Shown: positions 43,592-52,634 of the stretch, piece after piece
How positions within the stretch are numbered: the stretch's first letter is position 1
Layout: each line of letters begins with the position of its first letter
Source of the DNA: VAZQ01 sp963835165
GTDB lineage: Bacteria > Pseudomonadota > Alphaproteobacteria > Rhizobiales > Xanthobacteraceae
Reading direction: 5' to 3'
DNA length: 64,000 nt
NCBI GenBank assembly: GCA_963835165.1
Contig: CAWIGD010000052.1
Location: 1-64,000, forward strand
The notes under the pieces: model-generated
What the model was told of the DNA's origin: nothing
Database searches by the model: none
The model's input: only the letters and a program-made list of their open reading frames with translations
Translations under genes and position numbers: made by a program

Positions 43592-44710
43592 TTACGCTGC
43601 CGCGCGTTCCTCGCCCGGCTCGAGCGGCAGTTTCACCGCCTGTTTGCGCCTCGCCGAGAGATCGAGCGCCTTGGTCAGCATCAGGCGATTATGCGCCTCG
43701 GCGGCGGTTGCGGCTTGCGTCGGCAGGTCGAGCGCGATGCGGTTGAGCCAGGAATCGGTTTCCTCGCGCATCGGGCCGCGCAGTTCGCCGAGCGCCATGT
43801 CGCCGGGCGGATAGCTGCCCATGAAATCGACCAGCCGGCTCTTGTCCGGCGCATAGCCTTCCTCCTGCGGCGCCGAGACCGCAAGCACCATGTCGCGATG
43901 GGTGTCGTCGATGGTCAGGACGCCCTCGGTGCCGGTGATGCCGACTTCCAGGCTGTAGACCGCGCCCGGCCACGTCACCGGCAGCGCCCACGAGATATTC
44001 AGGTGATACACGCTGCCGTCCGAGAACATGATCATGCCGGCGGTGGCATCGATGCCCTGGTAGGCGGGGCCGAGCACCTTGTCGATCGAGCGGGCGTAGC
44101 ACTCGACCGGCGTCTTCGCCTCCATGTACCACATCACGATATCGAGCGCGTGGGTGCCCGAGATGACCATCGGCGAGATCGTCTTGGGGTCGTTGGTGCG
44201 CTTGTAGTTGTCGATGGCGACGAGGCGATTCATGAACGCGCGCGAGGTGACCAGCGTCACGTCGCCAAGCGCGCCGGTGCGGACCTTCTCCTTGGCGGCG
44301 AGCCATTTGCGGCGGAAGCGCTGGGTGTAGCCCACCACCGCGTCGAGCTTGGCGTCGGTGATCGCCTTGAGCACGCGCGCGGATTCGCCGAGATCGGTCG
44401 CCAGCGGCTTTTCGATCAGCATCGGCACGCCGCGCTCGACGCTGGCCATGATCGGATCGACGTGCAGGTGCTCGTCGGTGGCGATGATGACGCAGGTGAC
44501 CTCCGGACGCTTGAGCAGTTCGCGATAGTCCTGGGTGACGAAGTCGGCGCCGATCTTTTCCGCGACATAGAGGCCGCGGTTATGGTTCTTCTCGGCGATG
44601 CCGATCCACTGTACCGCCGGATGGCGCGCCGCGACCTCGCCGCGAAACAGCCCGACCCGGCCGGCGCCGATGATGGCGAGCCCGATGCTCTTCGCCTGCC
44701 GGCGGCTCAT
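43592..44710 (-). CDS. Gfo/Idh/MocA family oxidoreductase (second), copy 1
   Basis: This 372-residue NAD(P)-dependent oxidoreductase has the Rossmann motif IGAGRVGLFRGEVA near the N-terminus and the EKPLA motif with the catalytic Lys. Its ATG overlaps the stop of the preceding gene by four bases, so the pair is translationally coupled. The substrate is unknown; family members oxidise sugars, inositols and some dihydrodiols. Two such enzymes in tandem suggest successive oxidations or a heteromer. Copy 2 differs visibly at K/N (YRELLKRPEV) and D/N (REETDSWLN). Confidence 0.88.
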   Translation of the reverse strand: MSRRQAKSIGLAIIGAGRVGLFRGEVAARHPAVQWIGIAEKNHNRGLYVAEKIGADFVTQDYRELLKRPEVTCVIIATDEHLHVDPIMASVERGVPMLIEKPLATDLGESARVLKAITDAKLDAVVGYTQRFRRKWLAAKEKVRTGALGDVTLVTSRAFMNRLVAIDNYKRTNDPKTISPMVISGTHALDIVMWYMEAKTPVECYARSIDKVLGPAYQGIDATAGMIMFSDGSVYHLNISWALPVTWPGAVYSLEVGITGTEGVLTIDDTHRDMVLAVSAPQEEGYAPDKSRLVDFMGSYPPGDMALGELRGPMREETDSWLNRIALDLPTQAATAAEAHNRLMLTKALDLSARRKQAVKLPLEPGEERAAA

Positions 44711-45783
44711 CGCCGCGCTCCCGCCATTTCGGCGACCGCGGAAAGCGCCGCGTTCGACAGCGGCAGGTCGACCGGCTCATTGCGTTCGGCGGAGAGATCG
44801 GCGGCGGTGTAGGTCTCCATCACCATGCGGGCGCTCTCGGGCGTCACCATGACCGGCCGGTCCATGATGCAGGCCTCGAGAAAGTGGATGGTCTCCGGCC
44901 CCATCTGTCCGGCGAAGACGTGATCGACCTGCTCGCCCGGCATGGTCGACATCGGAAAGCGGGTGCCGTCCGCGACGGTGTTGAGCCAGGCGTCGCGATG
45001 GGTGTCGTCGAGGATCAAGGCGCCCTCGGTGCCGGTGATCTCGACCCAGGTCGAGCAGAAATTGGGGTAGCCCGGCGGCAGGTTCCAGCCGCCGCCGACG
45101 GTTACCAGCATCCCGTTGTCCATGGTGACGATCGACCACATGACGTCGTAGGAGCCGTTGATCGGCTGCATGTAGCCATAGGCGCCCTGCGAATAGACCC
45201 GCACGGGTTTGGCCGGTTCCAGCAGCCAGAAGACGAAGTCGAGATCGTGGGTGGACTCCATCACGACCGGCGACAGCCTCACGCGCTTTGCGATCTTGGC
45301 GCCGAGGCCGCGGCTGAGATGACGGCTCACCATCACCGAGACCACCTTGCCGAGCGTGCCGTCGGTGATCTTCTTCTTGGCGTAGGCGAACTTGGTGTTG
45401 AACCGCTGCGAATAGCCGATGGTGAATTTGAGCCGGCCGCGCCTCGCCAGCGTGATCAGCTCGTCCGCCTCCCACAGCTCCATGGCGATCGGCTTTTCCA
45501 GCAGCACGTGCTTGCCGGCTTTGAGGCAGTCGCGCGTGATGGGGTAATGATTCTGCTCCGGCGTGGTGCTGATATAGACCACCGAGATGTTCGGGTTCTT
45601 GAGGATGTCCTGGTAGTCGAGCGTCGCGGTCGCCGGCCTGGTGAGCGCCTTCACCTCGGCCAGCCGGTCCGGGCGGATTTCGCAGATGTGCAGCTTGTCC
45701 ACCAGCGCGGAGCGCGACAGCGTCTCCGCACGGATGCCGCCGCACCACCCGGTACCGATTACTGCGACTTCGACTTGCTGCAC
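44707..45783 (-). CDS. Gfo/Idh/MocA family oxidoreductase (first), copy 1
   Basis: This 358-residue oxidoreductase has the Rossmann motif VIGTGWCGGIRAET, the EKPIAME catalytic-Lys motif and GYSQRFNTKF. GTG 45783 is the start, with AAGGGGAAT upstream. It precedes the second Gfo/Idh gene with a four-base overlap. It is related to, but clearly different from, its neighbour (about 360 versus 372 residues, different C-termini). Protein copies 1 and 2 appear identical. Confidence 0.88.
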   Translation of the reverse strand: MQQVEVAVIGTGWCGGIRAETLSRSALVDKLHICEIRPDRLAEVKALTRPATATLDYQDILKNPNISVVYISTTPEQNHYPITRDCLKAGKHVLLEKPIAMELWEADELITLARRGRLKFTIGYSQRFNTKFAYAKKKITDGTLGKVVSVMVSRHLSRGLGAKIAKRVRLSPVVMESTHDLDFVFWLLEPAKPVRVYSQGAYGYMQPINGSYDVMWSIVTMDNGMLVTVGGGWNLPPGYPNFCSTWVEITGTEGALILDDTHRDAWLNTVADGTRFPMSTMPGEQVDHVFAGQMGPETIHFLEACIMDRPVMVTPESARMVMETYTAADLSAERNEPVDLPLSNAALSAVAEMAGARR

Positions 45784-45843
45784 GCGATTCCCCTTTTATG
45801 CCTGGCAGAGACGCTGTCCTCCCCGCGCGGGCGGGGACCCAAT

Positions 45844-45877
45844 GAACACTGAACTACTCGGAACACTGAACTACTCG
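45844..45877. repeat. 17-bp perfect tandem repeat, copy 1
   Basis: GAACACTGAACTACTCG occurs twice head to tail (45844-45860 and 45861-45877), in the gap between the first Gfo/Idh gene and the CoA-transferase-like B gene. The same doublet is in copy 2 (56125-56158), so it predates the large duplication. A GC palindrome (CCCCGC/GCGGGG) lies just upstream. Confidence 0.7.
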
Positions 45878-45973
45878 ATGTGGCACCGTCGCGCTACCCC
45901 GCCTCCTCGTTGTTGACTCCCGGGTCATCCCTGGCGCGGACGATGACACCGAGGATGTGGCCCACGGACGCCG

Positions 45974-46729
45974 TCAGGCGGTTTGTCGCACCCCGAACAC
46001 CTTGGCCGCGAACTGGGGATAGACCTCGACCAGTTGCGGCGCCACCACCGTCCGCAGGACGCGCAGATCCTCGCGGGAGGGGGCGGGCGTCGTTGGCACG
46101 TCCTCGCCACGGTCGAAGGCGAAGCCGGTGTTCTCGATCACCTCGGCAAGGGTGTGCCCGGGATGCACGCTGGTGAGCGCGAAGCGCCGTCGGCGCCCGT
46201 CGAACGCGAACAGGCAGCGATTGGTGATGAGGGCGCGCGGGCCGCCGGGCCGATAGACATTGTCCGCGCTCGCTCCCGGCGCGCTGATGAAATCGACCTT
46301 CTCCACCAAGGTGCGGCGCGTGTGCTCGAGGCGGAACAGGATGACCTTCGGCACCACATAGTAGAGATAGGCCGAGCCGAACGAGCCGGGGAAGCGTGCC
46401 TTGGGATGCGCGTAGCTGCCGATGCTGACCAGGTTGATATTCGCCTCGCCGTCGATCTGGGCGCCGGACAGGAAGAACGCGTCGATCCGGCCCTGGCCGG
46501 CGCAGTCGAACAGCTCGCGCCCGCCGTCGGTGAAGAAATTCTGGCGCCGGCTGCCCAGCAGCGAGACATAGGGCCGCCCGTTGCCGCGCTCGCGCGCCAG
46601 CAGCGCCGCTGCCGCCGGGATCGGCGACGACGCCCCGACGGCGACATGGCGCGCATCGCCGATCAGCCCGGCGATGCTGCTGGCAAGCAGCTCTTCCTCG
46701 CGAAACGTCTCAGGCGGCACGCTGGTCAT
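45974..46729 (-). CDS. CoA-transferase-like beta subunit, copy 1
   Basis: This 251-residue protein is homologous to subunit B of glutaconate-type CoA-transferases, with the signature FFLSGAQIDGEANINLVSIG, SYAHPKARFPGSFGSA and FAFDGRRRRFALTSVHPGH. The catalytic Glu that normally sits in an ESG context is absent. The equivalent stretch reads YVSLLGSRRQ with Leu58 there. Such pairs lacking the Glu include the ring-opening hydrolase IpdAB, so hydrolase or ring-cleavage activity is a possibility. Its start overlaps the end of the A gene by 20 bases. Confidence 0.82.
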   Translation of the reverse strand: MTSVPPETFREEELLASSIAGLIGDARHVAVGASSPIPAAAALLARERGNGRPYVSLLGSRRQNFFTDGGRELFDCAGQGRIDAFFLSGAQIDGEANINLVSIGSYAHPKARFPGSFGSAYLYYVVPKVILFRLEHTRRTLVEKVDFISAPGASADNVYRPGGPRALITNRCLFAFDGRRRRFALTSVHPGHTLAEVIENTGFAFDRGEDVPTTPAPSREDLRVLRTVVAPQLVEVYPQFAAKVFGVRQTA

Positions 46730-47522
46730 GCACGTGCTGGTCGAGATAGGCCGCGAACCCATCCGCGGTCGCGGCGACGCGCGCGTAGCCCGCGAGGTGC
46801 GCCGCGTCGGGCGGGTAATGGTCGGCAAGTCCGAGCGGCCACGCTCCGTTCGGGGCCACCGCGATAGTTTCGAGATAGAAGCCGCCGAGCGCGCCGGCCG
46901 CGAGCCAGGGATCGTCGAACAGATTTCCGTCGTGCAGCTTCTCCACCGTCACCACAGTCTTGGCCGCCGCATGCGCCATGGTGGCAAGCTCGCGGTCGCG
47001 GCCGATCCAGATATTGCCGTCGCGGTCGGCGAGCGGGGCGTGAAAGAGCGCCACGTCCGGCCTCATCGCCGGCAGCAGCACGATCGGATCGTCGTCATCG
47101 AACGGGTTGTCGACCACCTTCCAGTCCGGCCGGTGCACCAGCAGATCCGAGCCGATGAGCCCGCGCAGCGGCATGAACGGCACGCCCTTTTCCGCCGCCT
47201 GGAACGCGGCGTGGAGCGCCGGGCAGGTCGCGTCCCTGACCTGGATCGCGCCCGCCATCACCGCCGCGGTGAAGCGCGGCGCCGGACCGAATTCGCCGAG
47301 ACTGACCGCGGAGGTCTCGATGCTCTCGACGCAGCCGGCGCCGATGAGGAGATCGGCCTGCAGGCTCGAGGTCGGCAGCGCAACCAGATGCAATCGCCTG
47401 ACCCCGCGCCGGATCAGCGCCCGGGTTGCCGCCATCGCCACGCCCGAGACGTCGCGCGGCACCGCCAGCACGCAGCCGTCGGTGATGGGCGCCAGTGCTT
47501 CATCGAGCGAGCGGACGATCAT
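46710..47522 (-). CDS. CoA-transferase-like alpha subunit, copy 1
   Basis: This 270-residue protein has the A-subunit fold of class I CoA-transferases (LVALPTSSLQADLLIGAGCV, PFMPLRGLIGSDLLVHRP, DVALFHAPLADRDGNIWIG). ATG 47522 is used; the frame is open further upstream into the hydroxylase region, but similarity starts here. The IpdA-type glutamate is not obvious in the corresponding RDATCPALHAAFQAA segment. Together with the B subunit this could be a CoA-ester hydrolase or ring-opening enzyme. The ligand is unknown. Confidence 0.82.
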   Translation of the reverse strand: MIVRSLDEALAPITDGCVLAVPRDVSGVAMAATRALIRRGVRRLHLVALPTSSLQADLLIGAGCVESIETSAVSLGEFGPAPRFTAAVMAGAIQVRDATCPALHAAFQAAEKGVPFMPLRGLIGSDLLVHRPDWKVVDNPFDDDDPIVLLPAMRPDVALFHAPLADRDGNIWIGRDRELATMAHAAAKTVVTVEKLHDGNLFDDPWLAAGALGGFYLETIAVAPNGAWPLGLADHYPPDAAHLAGYARVAATADGFAAYLDQHVHDQRAA

Positions 47523-47562
47523 GGGTTCGGTCCGATCACAGAGGGCGACGCGCACTCGGCTT

Positions 47563-47590
47563 GCTCCCTCCCCACAAGGGGGAGGGGAGC
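47563..47590. repeat. GC-rich intercistronic palindrome, copy 1
   Basis: GCTCCCTCCCC pairs with GGGGAGGGGAGC around ACAAG. It lies between the molybdopterin-subunit stop and the CoA-transferase-like A start. The same element occurs in copy 2. Such ctccctcccc-type hairpins are widespread in Hyphomicrobiales and may modulate mRNA between operon genes. Confidence 0.6.
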
Positions 47591-47626
47591 CCACCCGTTT
47601 CGCGGCGGGCTCATTGCGCCTCGGTG

Positions 47627-49917
47627 CTACGACAACGCCTGCTTCACCCGGTCGGGCGAGAACGGCACGCGGCGGATGCGCACGCCGGTGGCGTCGAAGA
47701 TCGCGTTGGCGATGGCCGCCGCGACCGGGCGGATCGACGGCTCGCCGCCGCCGGTCGGGGCGATCTCCGGATGGTCGATCAGCACTACGTCGATCGTGTC
47801 CGGCGTCTCCGTGATGTCGAGGATGGGGTAGGTCATCCAATCGATGCTGGTCACGTTCTTGCTGTCGAACTTGACCTCTTCCCACAGCGTTCGGCTCACG
47901 CCCTGCACGATATTGCCCTCGATGGTCTGCGTGAGCCCGATGGGATTGATGATCTGGCCGCAGTCGTGGGCGACTGTGAACTTGCGTGCCCAGATCCTGC
48001 CGGTCGAGCGATCGACATCGACTTCGGCGACAATGGCGCAGCGCGTGCCGTTGCGCTGCGAGTAGGCGATGCCGCGGCCGCTGACCTTGCTGCCGGTCTG
48101 GTCCTTCCGCGGCGAGGGTCGCGATTGCCAGCCCGCCTTGTCGGCCGCGGCCTTGATGACGGCGATGTCGCGCGGATCCTTGACGTGGCGCAGGCGGAAC
48201 TCGATCGGATCGACGTTGAGCGCTGCCGCCACCTCGTCCATGAACAATTCGCTGGCGAAGTGGATCTGCGGTCCGACCGGATCGCGCAGATGCGCGCCGC
48301 GCAGCGGCGAGGCGCGGTCGAGCAGCGGCGGGATCGTCTCCCACCCCATGCGCTTGTTGGCGAACTCGTAGGATTCCGCCGGCACGCCGAAATTGTCGCC
48401 CGATTTCAGCTCGACACCGCGGAAGTGCCCGGCAAGCGTATCCAGGGGTTGCCGCCATTGGTGTTCACGTCGATGCGGGAGAACCCCTTGCTGTTGAACT
48501 CGTAGGCGATGACGTTGCCGGCGGCGTCGATGGCGGCGCGGGCGCGGTGGATGGAGGCCGGGCCCTTCGGATCCCAGCCGGTCGCCTGGTCGCGGGTATA
48601 TTGCACGCGCACCGGCTTGCCGACCGCGTTCGCCAGGATGGCGGCGTCCATGGCGCCGTCGTCGGCGTCGCTGCGGCCGTAGGAGCCGGGACCGACCACC
48701 CAGATCGAGCGCACCTTCTCCACCGGGATGCCGAGCGAGAGCGCAATCCCGTTCTGCACGAAGTGCGGCTTCTGCGAGCCGGTCCAGCAGGTGACGTTGC
48801 CGTCCTTGATCTCGACCACGGCGCAGGCCGGACCCATGCAGGCATGGGACTGGAACGGCCATTCATACTCGGCCTCGATCACCCGCGCGGCGGTCTTGAA
48901 GGCGTCGTCGACATTGCCGGTCTGCTTGGCGTCGACCTCGCGCTTGCGCACCGGGGCCTTGCGGATGTGGTCGTAGAGCGTGGTCGAATCCGGGAACGGC
49001 GGCTTGGCGTCGGACCACTCGACCTTGAGCTGCTGCGCCGCCTTGATCGCGTCCCATTCCTTGTCGGCGACCACGCCGAGGAAGCCCTTGTCCCAGACCA
49101 CCCTGGCGCCGGGAATGTTCTTGATCGAGCTTTCGTCGACCTTCACCGGCACCGCGCCGGCGACCGCCGGGCGCAGCATGCGGCCATGCACCATGCCCGG
49201 CACCTTGACGTCGGTGCAGAAGTCTTCCTGCGCATAGACCTTGGGGGCGATGTCCTCGCGGTGGATCGGCTGCCCGACGATCTTGTAGTCCTTCGGGTCC
49301 TTCGGCTTCGCCTTGCCGGGGGCATAGAGCGTGTTGCCCCACTGCTTGTTCCAGTCGAGCTGGACGTTGAAGTAGCGCCCGCCGATCAGCTCGGCATAGG
49401 ACGCCTTCTTCGACGCATCGCTCTTGGCGTGCACGACGCCGTCGGTGACGGTGAGCGCATCGGCCGGCAGGGCGAGCTTCGCCGCCGCCAGGTCGACGAG
49501 CACGCGGCGGGCCTCGGCCGCGGCCATGCGCATCTGCTTGCCGCCGAGCTGGATGCCGGTGGAGCCGGAGGCGCCGCCCTGGTTCACGCTGGTGGCGGTG
49601 TCGCCCATGATCACGGTGACGGCCTTGAACGGCACGTCGAGCTCCTCCGCCACCATCTGCCCGATGGCGACGAACAGGCCCTGGCCCATGTCCATCTTGC
49701 CGAAGAAGGCGGAGACGGTGCCGTCGGCATTGACCGCGATATAGGAGGAGAGCTGGTCGGGCATCAGCGGCGGTCTTGTCGCGCCTTGCGCGAACGCCTG
49801 ACCGATGTCGAGCACGGTGTCGAGCCCGATCGGCATGCCGATCGATACGACCAGCGCGCCGCCGGCCTTGAGCATTGCACGGCGGGAGAACTGCGCGGCT
49901 TTTTCTTGTCTGGTCAT
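47627..49917 (-). pseudogene. Molybdopterin-binding subunit (IorB/NicB type), frameshifted, copy 1
   Basis: This gene encodes the large subunit of a two-component molybdenum hydroxylase (isoquinoline 1-oxidoreductase type). A Tat leader (FSRRAMLKAGGALVVSIGM) marks it as exported. The N-terminal part (49917 down to about 48446) reads normally to VNTNGGN and then shifts to an early stop at 48406. The C-terminal part continues in another frame to 47627 with the catalytic Glu in TGGGEPSIRPVAAA. Copy 2 has CCAGCGGGTTG where copy 1 has CCAGGGGTTG (48442-48451), so one C is missing here. At least 15 further substitutions separate it from copy 2. A sequencing error cannot be ruled out. Confidence 0.85.
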
Positions 49918-49928
49918 GGTCGTCTCCC

Positions 49929-50393
49929 TCAGCCCATCATCGCCGACGCGCGCTTGACCGCGCGCAGGATGCTCATATGCGTGCCGCAGCGGCATTTGAG
50001 GCCGGTGAGCGCGTCCTTGATCTGGGCATCGTTCGGCTTCTTGTTCTGGTTGAGCAGCGACGCCGCCGTCATGATCCAGCCGTTGATGCAATAGCCGCAT
50101 TGCGGCACCTGCTCTTCGACATAGGCCTTCTGGATCGGATGCGGCTTCTCCGGCGTGCCGAGGCCGGCGAGCGTCACCACCTTGCCGTTGCCCACCGCCG
50201 ACACCGGCGTGACGCAGGAGCGTACGGCCTGCCCGTCGACATGCACGGTGCAGGCGCCGCATTGCGCGAGCCCGCAGCCGAAGTGCGGATTGTTGAGCCC
50301 GAGGTCGTTGCGCAGCGCGTACAGCAACGGCATGTCGGGATCGGCGTCGATCGTGTGGACCTTGCCGTTCACGTCGAGGTCTATTCGAGCCAT
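49929..50393 (-). CDS. [2Fe-2S] subunit (IorA/NicA type), copy 1
   Basis: This is the 154-residue small subunit of the molybdenum hydroxylase. Cys40, 45, 48 and 60 (GCGLAQCGACTVHVDG) bind the plant-type cluster. Cys99, 102, 134 and 136 (CGYCINGW, KCRCGTH) bind the second. AAGGAGAG precedes the ATG. It starts the seven-gene operon and is followed 11 bases on by the large subunit. The small subunit is intact even though its partner here is frameshifted; it may associate with the copy 2 large subunit. Confidence 0.93.
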   Translation of the reverse strand: MARIDLDVNGKVHTIDADPDMPLLYALRNDLGLNNPHFGCGLAQCGACTVHVDGQAVRSCVTPVSAVGNGKVVTLAGLGTPEKPHPIQKAYVEEQVPQCGYCINGWIMTAASLLNQNKKPNDAQIKDALTGLKCRCGTHMSILRAVKRASAMMG

Positions 50394-50707
50394 GGATAGG
50401 TCTCTCCTTGGGATGGCACATCGGCTGAAGGCCGGCCCGTCGCGCAGGGGATGAGCTTCGCGCGTCGGTCGATCATATGCGCCGCAATTGCGAATTGTTC
50501 CAGTGTAGCCAAGCTAGTCCAACCGGCGGCGCAGGGAAACACCCCCGACACCGTTTCTTGGCGCGCGGCCTTGCTCGTCTCCAGGCGTGGAACTCATCTC
50601 ACCAAATGGTCATGCAGCTATCCCGACGTCGCGGAGTAGCCATATGACATCTGGCCCATCCTGCGCGGCTGTCGGTTTCGGCCACGATCAAACCGGCGGT
50701 CGCTCCG
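50394..50707. promoter_or_regulatory. Promoter region of the duplicated operon, copy 1
   Basis: These 314 bases lie upstream of the [2Fe-2S] gene and downstream of the exporter stop. They contain a perfect 10-bp palindrome CGCAATTGCG at 50483-50492, about 90 bases before the ATG. It is preserved in copy 2 (60766-60775), so it is a candidate regulator site. The exporter itself is transcribed from a start further right. Confidence 0.45.
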
Positions 50708-51457
50708 TTATCTCGCGGTCAGCACGATCAGGACCGCGCCGTGGGCGACGTAGTATCCGGCGATGGCGGTGATGATCCGGTTGGCCCAGGAGCGATACTG
50801 CCGGTCGGTCATCGCCAGCAGCACCTTGGCGGCGAGGCTGGTGCCGATCATGGACGCGATGACCGCGAGGGCGGCGACGATCGGATCGACCGACGCCGCC
50901 TGCTCGATCACGGCGCCGAAATAGATCAGCTTCGCGGCGTGGCCGAAGATCTGGCACATCGCCTTGGTGGCGACGATCTCGCGCCGGTCGAACTTGCCCC
51001 CGAGAAAGAAGGTGTCGATCAGCGGTCCGGAGACGCCGGTCAGCAGGATCAGCGTCATGCAGGCGGCGCCGTAGATCGAGCCCTGGCGAACGCTTTCCGG
51101 ATTCGGCCGGTAGCTCGCCGGCGCCAGGCGCGCCAGGAACGGCGTCAGTCCGAGCAGCAGCAGGGCCACCGGCTTGCTCGGGACGTAGCGCCAGAGCGAC
51201 CACAGCAGCAACGCTGCGGCGCAGCCGAGGATGTACGAAGTGACCGCGCTCCAGCGCACGTAGCGCCACCACAACAGCGCGCGCCAGCCGTTCGAGGCCA
51301 TCTGCGTCACGCCGTGCAGCATCATCGCTTCCGGCACCGGCAGCAGCGCCAGCAGGACGCCGATCAGGATCATTCCCCCCGCCATCCCGAAGATGCCGGA
51401 GAGAAAGGCCGTGCCGACCATCGCCAGGCACAGCAGGGAGATGAGAAGTGGGCTCAT
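50708..51457 (-). CDS. TauE/SafE family sulfite/anion exporter, copy 1
   Basis: This 249-residue integral membrane protein has about eight spans (AMVGTAFLSGIFGMAGGMILIG, YILGCAAALLLWSLWRY, IVAALAVIASMIGTSLAA). The conserved FGMAGGM and GVSGPLIDTFFLGGKF motifs are typical of the TauE/SafE family. The family exports sulfite, sulfonates or organic anions. Its place next to an IorAB-type operon and a LysR regulator suggests export of a toxic intermediate or anion, by inference. The two copies encode the same protein. Confidence 0.85.
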   Translation of the reverse strand: MSPLLISLLCLAMVGTAFLSGIFGMAGGMILIGVLLALLPVPEAMMLHGVTQMASNGWRALLWWRYVRWSAVTSYILGCAAALLLWSLWRYVPSKPVALLLLGLTPFLARLAPASYRPNPESVRQGSIYGAACMTLILLTGVSGPLIDTFFLGGKFDRREIVATKAMCQIFGHAAKLIYFGAVIEQAASVDPIVAALAVIASMIGTSLAAKVLLAMTDRQYRSWANRIITAIAGYYVAHGAVLIVLTAR

Positions 51458-51523
51458 TGCGCGATCCTCGCCCGCTGAATGATCCCGGAGGAGGCCGGCG
51501 GCAAGCTGAGTTATGGCATGCTG

Positions 51524-51544
51524 AGCATCAGCTTTTCTGATGCT
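51524..51544. promoter_or_regulatory. Perfect 8-bp inverted repeat between exporter and LysR gene, copy 1
   Basis: AGCATCAG (51524-51531) and CTGATGCT (51537-51544) flank a five-base spacer, CTTTT. It lies 72 bases before the LysR ATG. In copy 2 both arms are identical but the spacer is TTTTA. Such conservation of arms with a free spacer indicates a protein-binding site, most likely the LysR operator. Confidence 0.65.
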
Positions 51545-51615
51545 TAATCAGGCGGCAAGGTTGACTATGAGCGTAACGCGAGTTATCGCAGGGTCAGCTT
51601 TCCTGGCGGTGGCCG

Positions 51616-52545
51616 ATGCGCAGACTGCCCTTCCTCAACGGCATCCGGGCGTTCGAGGCGGCGGCGCGCGCGGAGAGCTTTGCCAAGGCCGCGGGCGAGC
51701 TCAACGTCACGCCGGCCGCCGTCAGCCGGATGGTGCAGCTGCTCGAACAGCGTCTGGGCGTGTCGCTGTTCGAGCGCCGGGCGAACCGGCTCACGCTCAC
51801 CGACGCGGGCCGCGCCTATCGCGGCGGCCTAACGCCGATCTTGGACCAACTGGCGAACCTGACCGCGCAGGTCGCCGCCATGGCGGGTTCGCGCGTGCTC
51901 ACGATCGGCGTCGGGCCGACCTTCGCCACGCGCTGGCTGATCCCGCGGCTCGCCGATTTCCAGAAGCAGGAGCCGGAGGTCGAGGTCCGCTTCGCCACCG
52001 GCGGCGCGACGGTGCCTTACAACGACGAATGGACCTGCGGCATCCGGCTGGGCAGCGGCGACTGGCCCGGATTTGCGGCGGAGCGATTGTTCGCGGCCGA
52101 CCTGCGGCCGGTGTGCTCGCCCGCGACGGCGAAGCGCCTGCGGACGCCGGAGGATTTGCGCAATGTCACGCTGCTGCGGGTCGCGCACGCCGCCGACGAG
52201 TGGCCGCGCTGGTTCGAGGCGGTCGCGCTGGCGAAGCTGCGAGCCAAGGGGCCGGAGTTCGAATACTACGGCCAGGCGCTGCAGGCGGCCGCCGACGGCG
52301 TCGGCGTCGCAATGGGAATTAGCCCCTATGTCGACGACGACCTCGCGGCGGGGCGGCTGATGGCGCCGTTCGCGCCGTCGGTGTCGAAGGGCGAGCACTG
52401 GTACCTGATCTATCGCACGGCGCGCCGGAACGAGGCGGCGTTCGAGGCGTTCCGGGCCTGGCTCGTGCGCGCCGCTTCGGCCGCGCGGCCGCCGAGGACG
52501 AAGCGAGCGGCGAAGCGGTCGGCCGGCTTGCGCCGATCGGGTTGA
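51616..52545 (+). CDS. LysR-family transcriptional regulator (GcvA-like), copy 1
   Basis: This 309-residue regulator has an N-terminal winged helix (GIRAFEAAARAESFAKAAGE, then LNVTPAAVSRMVQLLEQRLG and LFERRANRLTLTDAGR) and a C-terminal effector domain of the GcvA/AmpR group. It is divergent from the exporter gene, with the inverted repeat in between, and likely controls both. The ligand is unknown. The two copies differ at roughly fourteen residues, mostly in the C-terminal half (for instance GRLMAPFAPSV against GRLTAPFAQSV). The tail is Arg/Lys-rich. Confidence 0.9.
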   Translation: MRRLPFLNGIRAFEAAARAESFAKAAGELNVTPAAVSRMVQLLEQRLGVSLFERRANRLTLTDAGRAYRGGLTPILDQLANLTAQVAAMAGSRVLTIGVGPTFATRWLIPRLADFQKQEPEVEVRFATGGATVPYNDEWTCGIRLGSGDWPGFAAERLFAADLRPVCSPATAKRLRTPEDLRNVTLLRVAHAADEWPRWFEAVALAKLRAKGPEFEYYGQALQAAADGVGVAMGISPYVDDDLAAGRLMAPFAPSVSKGEHWYLIYRTARRNEAAFEAFRAWLVRAASAARPPRTKRAAKRSAGLRRSG

Positions 52546-52565
52546 GCGCCGCGCCGCGCTTCAAC

Positions 52566-52634
52566 TCAACTGCCGCGGTAGGTGGTGTAGCTCCAGGGCG
52601 AGGCGAGCAGCGGCACGTGATAGTGCGCGGCGGC
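52566..52634 (-). pseudogene. Fragment of 5-hydroxyisourate hydrolase (uraH 3' end), copy 1
   Basis: The stop-proximal residues AAAHYHVPLLASPWSYTTYRGS match the C-terminal signature of hydroxyisourate hydrolases, which end in YRGS. Only about 22 codons remain before the sequence switches to the left edge of copy 2. The fragment is therefore cut by the duplication junction and is not functional. Confidence 0.75.

Larger units (their letters stand above)
42360..52634. repeat. Tandem duplication, copy 1 (about 10.3 kb)
   Basis: This segment is repeated directly downstream at 52635-62927 with the same gene order and orientation. The left edge begins TTATAACCGAAAGCGGGG; the right edge ends GTGATAGTGCGCGGCGGC. 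Offsets between copies drift from about 10276 to 10293 bases because of small indels. Predicted proteins are near-identical, but synonymous and some coding changes exist, so it is not a literal copy of one read. No insertion sequence is seen at either edge. Confidence 0.92.

Noticed and set aside
45844..45877. CRISPR-like repeat
   Set aside because: Only two adjacent 17-bp units with no spacers and no cas genes in the window.
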